The position numbers were made by a program, and so were the translations under genes. DNA of 19,083 bases from contig JAITWN010000219.1 in assembly GCA_031285245.1 (NCBI GenBank), positions 1-19,083 on the forward strand, given 5' to 3'. Below the pieces are notes generated by a model. It was given only the letters and a program-made list of their open reading frames with translations. It searched no databases and had not been told where the DNA came from. The DNA is from Chromatiales bacterium. Lineage in GTDB: Bacteria; Pseudomonadota; Gammaproteobacteria; SZUA-140. Positions 13,712 to 19,083 of the stretch are shown one piece after another; the stretch's first letter is position 1, and each line of letters begins with the position of its first letter.

Positions 13712-15181
13712 ATGAGCGACGAAGTCCTGGTCAACGTCACTCCTCGCGAGACGCGCGTTGCGATCGTTGAGAATGGCTTGCTGCAAGAACTTTTCATCGA
13801 ACGCGCCAGTCGTCGTGGACTGGTCGGCAATATCTATCGCGGGCGGGTCAGTCGCATTCTGCCTGGCATGCAGGCGGCGTTCGTCGAGCTTGGTTTGGAG
13901 CGGACTGCTTTTCTGCACGCGCAGGATATTCTGGTACCGCATGCGGATGGTGAGCCATCTGGCGAGCGCCGTCAGCCCGAGAGCATCAGCATGCTGCTGC
14001 GTGATGGTCAGGATGTGCTGGTGCAGGTCACCAAAGATCCGCTTGGCAGCAAGGGCGCACGTCTCACGCAGCACATCAGCATTCCCTCGCGTTATCTGGT
14101 GTTCATGCCGGCGCAGAGCAGCATCGGTGTGTCGCAGAAAATCGAAGATGAAGCCGAGCGTGTGCGTTTGCGCGATCTCCTCGCTGAAGTGCGTGGCGAT
14201 AGCGACGGTGGTTACATCATCCGTACCGCAGCCGAAGGCGTGTCTCGCGATGAAATCGAAGAGGACGTGCGCTTTCTGCGCAAGCTCTGGGGCAAAGTGC
14301 AGGAACGTGCCGCCTCACCGCAGGGTGAGCGCCTGGTGTATCGTGCGCTGCCGCTGGTGCAGCGCGTGCTGCGTGATCTGCGGCGCGGGCGCGTTGAAAC
14401 CGTGCGCATCGATTCACGCGAGACTTGGCAGACGGCGCTCGAATTCGCGCGCGCATTCATCCCCGAGCTGGTCGATCGCATCGAGCATTATCCGGGTGAG
14501 CGACCGATCTTTGATCTCTATTCGATCGAAGATGAAATCCGCAAAGCGCTTGAGCGCAAGGTGCAACTGAAGTCCGGCGGTCATCTCTTCATCGATCAAA
14601 CCGAAGCGATGACTACTATCGACATCAATACTGGCGCTTTCACCGGTCATCGCAATCTTGAAGAGACGATCTTCAAGACCAACCTCGAGGCGGCGCAGGC
14701 GATCGCGCGCCAGCTTAGGCTGCGCAATCTCGGAGGCATCATCATTATCGATTTCATCGATATGACCGTTGATGAGCACAAGCGTCAGGTGCTGCGCGCG
14801 CTCGAAAAAGCGATGGAGACCGATCGCGCCAAACGTTATATCTGCGAGGTCTCACCGCTCGGCCTGGTCGAGATGACGCGCGAGCGTACCCGCGAAAGTC
14901 TGGAACATATTTTGTGCGAGCCTTGTCCGAGCTGCGAAGGGCGAGGCTCGGTGAAAACGCGGGAAACCACCTGCTACGAAATCTTCCGTGAGATTCTGCG
15001 GCAGTCACGCCAGTTTGAGGCCGGCAGCTTTTTGGTCATGGCTTCTGAAAGCGTGGTGGATCTGCTGCTCGATGAGGAATCGAACGGGCTCGCTGATTTG
15101 GAGTCCTTCATTGGTAAAACCATCAAACTGCAAGTCGAAACGCTCTATACCCAGGAGCAGTACGACGTCGTGATGATGTGA
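13712..15181 (+). CDS. rng: Ribonuclease G
   Basis: Endoribonuclease of the RNase E/G family that matures the 5' end of 16S rRNA and cuts some mRNAs. ATG 13712 gives 489 residues, the length of E. coli RNase G, and starts MSDEVLVNVTPRETRVA; the frame opens at 13661 but the extra 17 residues have no counterpart. An S1-like RNA-binding domain is near the N-terminus (GNIYRGRVSRILPGMQAAFVELG). The catalytic metal-binding aspartates fall at D304 (TTIDINTGAF) and D347 (IIDFIDM). The zinc-link cysteines are C402, C405 and C408 in CEPCPSC. The C-terminus YTQEQYDVVMM is typical. Confidence 0.97.
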   Translation: MSDEVLVNVTPRETRVAIVENGLLQELFIERASRRGLVGNIYRGRVSRILPGMQAAFVELGLERTAFLHAQDILVPHADGEPSGERRQPESISMLLRDGQDVLVQVTKDPLGSKGARLTQHISIPSRYLVFMPAQSSIGVSQKIEDEAERVRLRDLLAEVRGDSDGGYIIRTAAEGVSRDEIEEDVRFLRKLWGKVQERAASPQGERLVYRALPLVQRVLRDLRRGRVETVRIDSRETWQTALEFARAFIPELVDRIEHYPGERPIFDLYSIEDEIRKALERKVQLKSGGHLFIDQTEAMTTIDINTGAFTGHRNLEETIFKTNLEAAQAIARQLRLRNLGGIIIIDFIDMTVDEHKRQVLRALEKAMETDRAKRYICEVSPLGLVEMTRERTRESLEHILCEPCPSCEGRGSVKTRETTCYEIFREILRQSRQFEAGSFLVMASESVVDLLLDEESNGLADLESFIGKTIKLQVETLYTQEQYDVVMM

Positions 15182-15215
15182 ATCAGGGAACAAAGTCAGG
15201 GTTGATGAGAGCGCG

Positions 15216-18200
15216 ATGAAGTCCGTGCTGGGAAAGTTCTGGCTTGCCTGCGCGGGCATGGTCGTCCTGCTGGCGGTGCTGCTGTCGCTACTACGGGTAT
15301 TACTGCCCTATGTTGATGGCTGGCGCGCAGAGGCCGAGGTACGTTTGGCGGCAGCATTTGGGCAACAGGTCAGCATCGGCCGGCTTGCCGCCGAGTGGCG
15401 TGGCCTTGCGCCCCAGCTTGAACTCCAAGATCTGCGCTTAGGGGATGCCGAGAACGGCGTGCACTTTGAGCGCGCACATCTCGAAATGGATATCCCGCGC
15501 TCCGTGCTGCATGGCACGCTGTACATCCGCAAGCTGACTGTCTCGGGCTTGCACCTCACCCTCATCCGCGAAGCTGATGGTGCGATTCAGGTGGCGGGGA
15601 TGGGCAACCCTGTGCTCTTGGCGTTAGGCGAGCACGCGGGGATCCTCCTCCCCGCGCGCGGACGATTGCTGGCTGAAAATGCCGAGATTCATTTGATCGA
15701 TCTCACCGTGCCGGGCAAAACCATCGACCTGCTGTTCGCCGATGTCGATTTCGAACTGTCGAGCACTGCTCGCCGTCATCAGATCACCGGCGAACTCACG
15801 CCGCCTGCTGGTTTCGGCACACGCCTGCGTTTCGCGCTCGATCTGGATACATCACCAGAGGAATCGTGGCGTGCTCAGCTCTATGTCGATGGCGTTGCCC
15901 TGCCGCTGCAAGCTTGGCTCGTAGATCGCTTACCGGGATTGCAGCCAGCCGGTATCGCCAATGCGAGCGTGTGGATGGATTGGACAGATGGCGTGTTGCA
16001 GCGCGTCGATGGCGTCTTCACGGTGCGCAGTCTTGAGCTCGCGTCTCTCTCGCCACGCGCAGCCGATGCTGCTGCGCCGGCATCTTTAGAGGTTTTAGAG
16101 GAAGAGCTGCCAGATGCGGCGCCAGAGGCATCAAGCTCAGAGATGCCAAATCCGCAGATATCGAATTCGGATGCGCTGAGCCCAGAGACAGTCAACCTAG
16201 AAGCGTCCAAGCTAGACGTGCCTGCGCCTGTGCCGAAGGCGTACACCGCGCAGGCGGCATCAGGCGTGTTTTCCTGGCGCAGTTTCGATGGTGGCTGGCG
16301 GCTCGATGTGGGCGATCTGGTGCTCGATCATGGTAGCGGCGCGGCGTCGCCTTTGCGTTTTGCGCTTGGCACGGGGCAAAGTGGCTTTGCCCCTGGTGAG
16401 CTGGTCGCGCGCATGGATGCGCTGCCCATCGAGGAAATCACGCGGCTACTCACGCTGGCCGAGCCTGCCGATGCGTCCAAGAATGTGTTGGCAGAAGCAT
16501 TGGCGGCCGTGCGTCCGCGTGGCGTGCTGCGAGACATCGCTGTCAGTTTCCAGCGCGCGGATGAAAGTATCGCAAGCGCTGCGTCTGCCAACGCACCATC
16601 ACCGCATTTTCGCGCGCAGGCGGATTTCGCGGATGTGGCGGGTGAGCCCTGGCACGGTATTCCGGGTTTCTCCGCGCTCGCGGGCAAGGTTTATCTCGAT
16701 GAGAATGGTGGAACGCTCGATGTGAAGGGCGGCTCCGGTGAGCTCGATTTTGCCAATCTCTTTCGTGCGCCGCTGCCTCTCGATCGTTTGCAGGCTACGC
16801 TGACCTGGGAGCGCGAGGGTGAGGGCTGGCGTGTGCGTCTGCCCGCTATTGATATTGCCAATGAAGATCTTGCCCTCAATGCCTGGGGGCACATCGATCT
16901 GCCGGGACAGGGCGCAAGCCCGATGGTGGCGCTGTTTGCAAACTACCAAGTGGCAACGGTGGCGCCTCTGGCGCGCTATCTGCCGACGGCGATCATGACG
17001 CCCGGTACGGTGCAGTGGCTCGATGAGTCGATCAAGGATGGCAACGTGCCGCGGGGAGATTTCATTCTGCATGGCGCACTGAGCGATTTTCCTTATGACC
17101 ACGGTCAGGGCCTCTTTCGTGTCGATTTCGATTTGCGCGGTGGCTTGCTCGAATATGACAAGCATTGGCCACGCATCGAAAACATCGATGCCAGGTTGAC
17201 GTTCGCGGGCCGAAGCATGGAGATCGCGGCGGAGCGGGCAACGACGCTTGGTGCTGCGATCGGGCCGACGCGGGTCACCATCGCTGATATGACTCACCAA
17301 CCCATGCTGACCGTGGATGGTCGCGCGCGCGGACCGGTCGGCGATGGTCTTGCTTTTCTGCGCGATACGCCGCTCGCGGCGCGTTTCGGGCCTTACGTGG
17401 AGGATGTGGCAGCAAGCGGTAATCATCTCGTTGCGCTGTCGTTGGAGCTGCCTTTGAGCGGTGATGAAGAAGCTCGCGTCAATGGTACGGTGACCTTCGA
17501 GGACAGCGCGCTTGCCCTTGGCAAGGGTGATATCGAGATCAAACACATCAAAGGCGCGTTACAGTTCTCGGATGACGGTTTGCGTGGCGATGGGCTGACG
17601 GTGAATCTGCTCGGTCTGCCGGCGACGCTGTCGGTGGATATGGGCGGTGAGGGCGGCGCAAAGCGCGCGCAGGTGGAGGCGCGCGGCGTTATTGCGGCGG
17701 CGGATGTCGTGCGCCTAGCGCATCTGCCGGCGCAGTGGCTGAGCGGCGCGAGCAATTGGCGCGCGCGCCTCGCGGTGCCGGGCCTGGATGAGATCCGCAG
17801 CGATGGCATGACGCTGTATATCGAGTCGACGCTCGAGGGTTTGGATATCGCGCTGCCCGCGCCGCTTGCCAAGTCCGCAGATCGCGCCTTGCCGCTGCGG
17901 GTGAGCTTGCCGTTGCCGCGTTCGGCGGCGCATCCCTTGACGCTGTCGCTCGGTGAGCGCACGTCTGATCACTCCTCTGGTGATAGCTTGTCGATAGCGC
18001 TTGGATTCAATGATGCAGAGGCGCTCGAGCGTGGTGAGCTGCGCCTTGGTGGCGGTGAGGCGATGCTGCCAGAGGCGCGCGGGCTGCGCGTGGTCGGGCA
18101 TATTTCGAGCTTCTCGGTTGGCGAGTGGCAGCAAGCGCTGATGAGCAGCGCGGACAAAACGCAGACGGCTGCATCGCTGCCGATTGCGCTAAGCGCCATC

Positions 18201-19083
18201 GATCTAACTGCGGATCGCGTGGATGTCTTCGGGCGCGACTTTGAGGAGGTCCAGCTCGCGGCGCAGCCGAATGACACCAACTGGGTGTTCGATATCAGTA
18301 GCCGCCAGATGGCCGGGCGCGTGGAGGTGCCGCTTGATGCAGGGGGGGATTCAGGAAAAAAATCAGCGCCGAATCCAGCGCTCAACCCAGCACCGCCCTG
18401 GCGTGCTGATCTGAAATACCTGTATCTGGCCGCCACGCCGGCTGACGCTGAACCGAATGCCGATGCCAATATCAATGACGATGTCAGCACGGCTGATCCC
18501 CGGCAATTGCCGGCGATGCGCATCGACAGCAAGCGCTTCAGTTATGGCGAGACGGATTTCGGTGCGCTGCATCTCTCTGCGGTGCCGGCCGCAGCCGGTA
18601 TGCACCTCGAACAGTTGTCGCTGATCTCTGCGGTCATGCATGTGGAGGCGCGCGGTGATTGGGTGCAAGTCGATGAGGAGCAGTATTCCTCTTTCGATAT
18701 CGAGTTCGATACCGATGATTTCGGGCGCGCGCTTGCAGGCTTTGGCTATGCCGATACCATCCGCGGCGGCAAGGGGCGCTCGACGATTTCGGCGCGCTGG
18801 CGCGGCGCGCCGACCGCATTCGCGCTGGCACGTTTGCAGGGTTCGATGAGTCTCGCGGTGACCGATGGGCGTCTGCTTGAAGTCGAGCCAGGTGCTGGGC
18901 GCATCTTCGGGCTGATCAGTTTGCAGGCTTTGCCACGTCGCTTGACGCTCGATTTCAGCGATTTCTTTGGCAAGGGCTTTGGCTTTGATCGCATCACCGG
19001 CAGTTTTGTCGTGCATGACGGTGTCGCAACGACCAATGATCTCGCCATGGTTGGGCCGGCGGCACGCATCGAAGCGCGTGGCG
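15216..19083 (+). CDS. yhdP: YhdP-family AsmA-like envelope protein (3' end outside window)
   Basis: The frame is open from ATG 15216 to the window end, 1289 codons with no stop. E. coli YhdP has 1266 residues; the C-terminal motifs seen suggest only a short piece is missing. Members of this family are anchored in the inner membrane, span the periplasm and are implicated in phospholipid transport to the outer membrane. Residues about 7-31 form the membrane anchor, followed by a long beta-rich body. Conserved late motifs include GRIFGLISLQALPRRLTLDFSDFFGKGFGFDRI (from residue 1228) and then a VVHDGVATTNDLAMVGPAARI block. Residues about 289-340 form an unusual acidic Ser/Pro-rich insert, and a second low-complexity linker near 18330-18500 carries G7 and A7 runs. 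It lies 34 bases after rng, as in the maf-rng-yhdP order common in this class. Confidence 0.93.
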   Translation, partial: MKSVLGKFWLACAGMVVLLAVLLSLLRVLLPYVDGWRAEAEVRLAAAFGQQVSIGRLAAEWRGLAPQLELQDLRLGDAENGVHFERAHLEMDIPRSVLHGTLYIRKLTVSGLHLTLIREADGAIQVAGMGNPVLLALGEHAGILLPARGRLLAENAEIHLIDLTVPGKTIDLLFADVDFELSSTARRHQITGELTPPAGFGTRLRFALDLDTSPEESWRAQLYVDGVALPLQAWLVDRLPGLQPAGIANASVWMDWTDGVLQRVDGVFTVRSLELASLSPRAADAAAPASLEVLEEELPDAAPEASSSEMPNPQISNSDALSPETVNLEASKLDVPAPVPKAYTAQAASGVFSWRSFDGGWRLDVGDLVLDHGSGAASPLRFALGTGQSGFAPGELVARMDALPIEEITRLLTLAEPADASKNVLAEALAAVRPRGVLRDIAVSFQRADESIASAASANAPSPHFRAQADFADVAGEPWHGIPGFSALAGKVYLDENGGTLDVKGGSGELDFANLFRAPLPLDRLQATLTWEREGEGWRVRLPAIDIANEDLALNAWGHIDLPGQGASPMVALFANYQVATVAPLARYLPTAIMTPGTVQWLDESIKDGNVPRGDFILHGALSDFPYDHGQGLFRVDFDLRGGLLEYDKHWPRIENIDARLTFAGRSMEIAAERATTLGAAIGPTRVTIADMTHQPMLTVDGRARGPVGDGLAFLRDTPLAARFGPYVEDVAASGNHLVALSLELPLSGDEEARVNGTVTFEDSALALGKGDIEIKHIKGALQFSDDGLRGDGLTVNLLGLPATLSVDMGGEGGAKRAQVEARGVIAAADVVRLAHLPAQWLSGASNWRARLAVPGLDEIRSDGMTLYIESTLEGLDIALPAPLAKSADRALPLRVSLPLPRSAAHPLTLSLGERTSDHSSGDSLSIALGFNDAEALERGELRLGGGEAMLPEARGLRVVGHISSFSVGEWQQALMSSADKTQTAASLPIALSAIDLTADRVDVFGRDFEEVQLAAQPNDTNWVFDISSRQMAGRVEVPLDAGGDSGKKSAPNPALNPAPPWRADLKYLYLAATPADAEPNADANINDDVSTADPRQLPAMRIDSKRFSYGETDFGALHLSAVPAAAGMHLEQLSLISAVMHVEARGDWVQVDEEQYSSFDIEFDTDDFGRALAGFGYADTIRGGKGRSTISARWRGAPTAFALARLQGSMSLAVTDGRLLEVEPGAGRIFGLISLQALPRRLTLDFSDFFGKGFGFDRITGSFVVHDGVATTNDLAMVGPAARIEARG

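Noticed and set aside
16599..17546. Minus-strand open frame of 315 codons opposite yhdP
   Set aside because: The + strand frame is open across the whole region with YhdP-like sequence; the minus frame has no recognisable features.
1..19083. CRISPR array, tRNA genes, insertion sequence or defence system
   Set aside because: I saw no regularly spaced identical repeats, no cloverleaf with CCA end, and no transposase, nuclease or toxin-antitoxin motifs.

Overview
The window is a chromosomal, gene-dense stretch of a GC-rich Gammaproteobacterium. I infer this from the gene order leuS-lptE-holA-proA-nadD-rsfS-rlmH-maf-rng-yhdP, from an LptE lipoprotein (so an LPS-bearing outer membrane), and from protein sequences that read closest to gammaproteobacterial versions. 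Genus cannot be told from sequence reading alone. Every gene I support lies on the + strand. I see no tRNA, rRNA, CRISPR array, insertion sequence or phage gene.

Layout. (1) Positions 2-4963 hold a very large exported protein cut by the left edge. It has three cysteine-paired DUF11-like repeats, two InlB/Listeria-Bacteroides-type repeats, Ig/PKD-like and choice-of-anchor-U-like regions, then a sorting-signal-like membrane segment ending in RRMRR. That is followed, in the same frame, by what looks like a fresh signal peptide, an OmpA-type beta-barrel, a Pro/Glu/Val linker and an OmpA C-terminal peptidoglycan-binding domain. A terminator hairpin closes it. (2) Positions 4964-5909 are a repeat-rich intergenic zone with three different palindromic elements around one small membrane-protein gene (5184-5531). 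The 378-base gap 5532-5909 holds a nested palindrome, a candidate promoter, and a REPIN-like pair of hairpins ending in eight T's just before leuS. (3) Positions 5910-13013 are housekeeping genes: leucyl-tRNA synthetase, LPS-assembly lipoprotein LptE, DNA polymerase III delta, proline synthesis ProA, NAD synthesis NadD, ribosome silencing factor RsfS and 23S rRNA methyltransferase RlmH. (4) Positions 13028-19083 are maf, rng and yhdP; yhdP runs off the right edge with no stop codon in the window.

From lptE to yhdP the genes overlap or are 14-72 bases apart, consistent with one or a few long transcripts. The common themes are translation and ribosome maturation (leuS, rsfS, rlmH, rng), envelope building (lptE, yhdP, the OmpA-like protein) and nucleotide or cofactor supply (nadD, maf).

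The most notable observation is the apparent two-proteins-in-one-frame architecture of the first gene, followed by its G9 homopolymer tract and the REPIN-like or attenuator-like structure in front of leuS. I did not find a clear new defence or mobile system; most of the window is conserved core genome.
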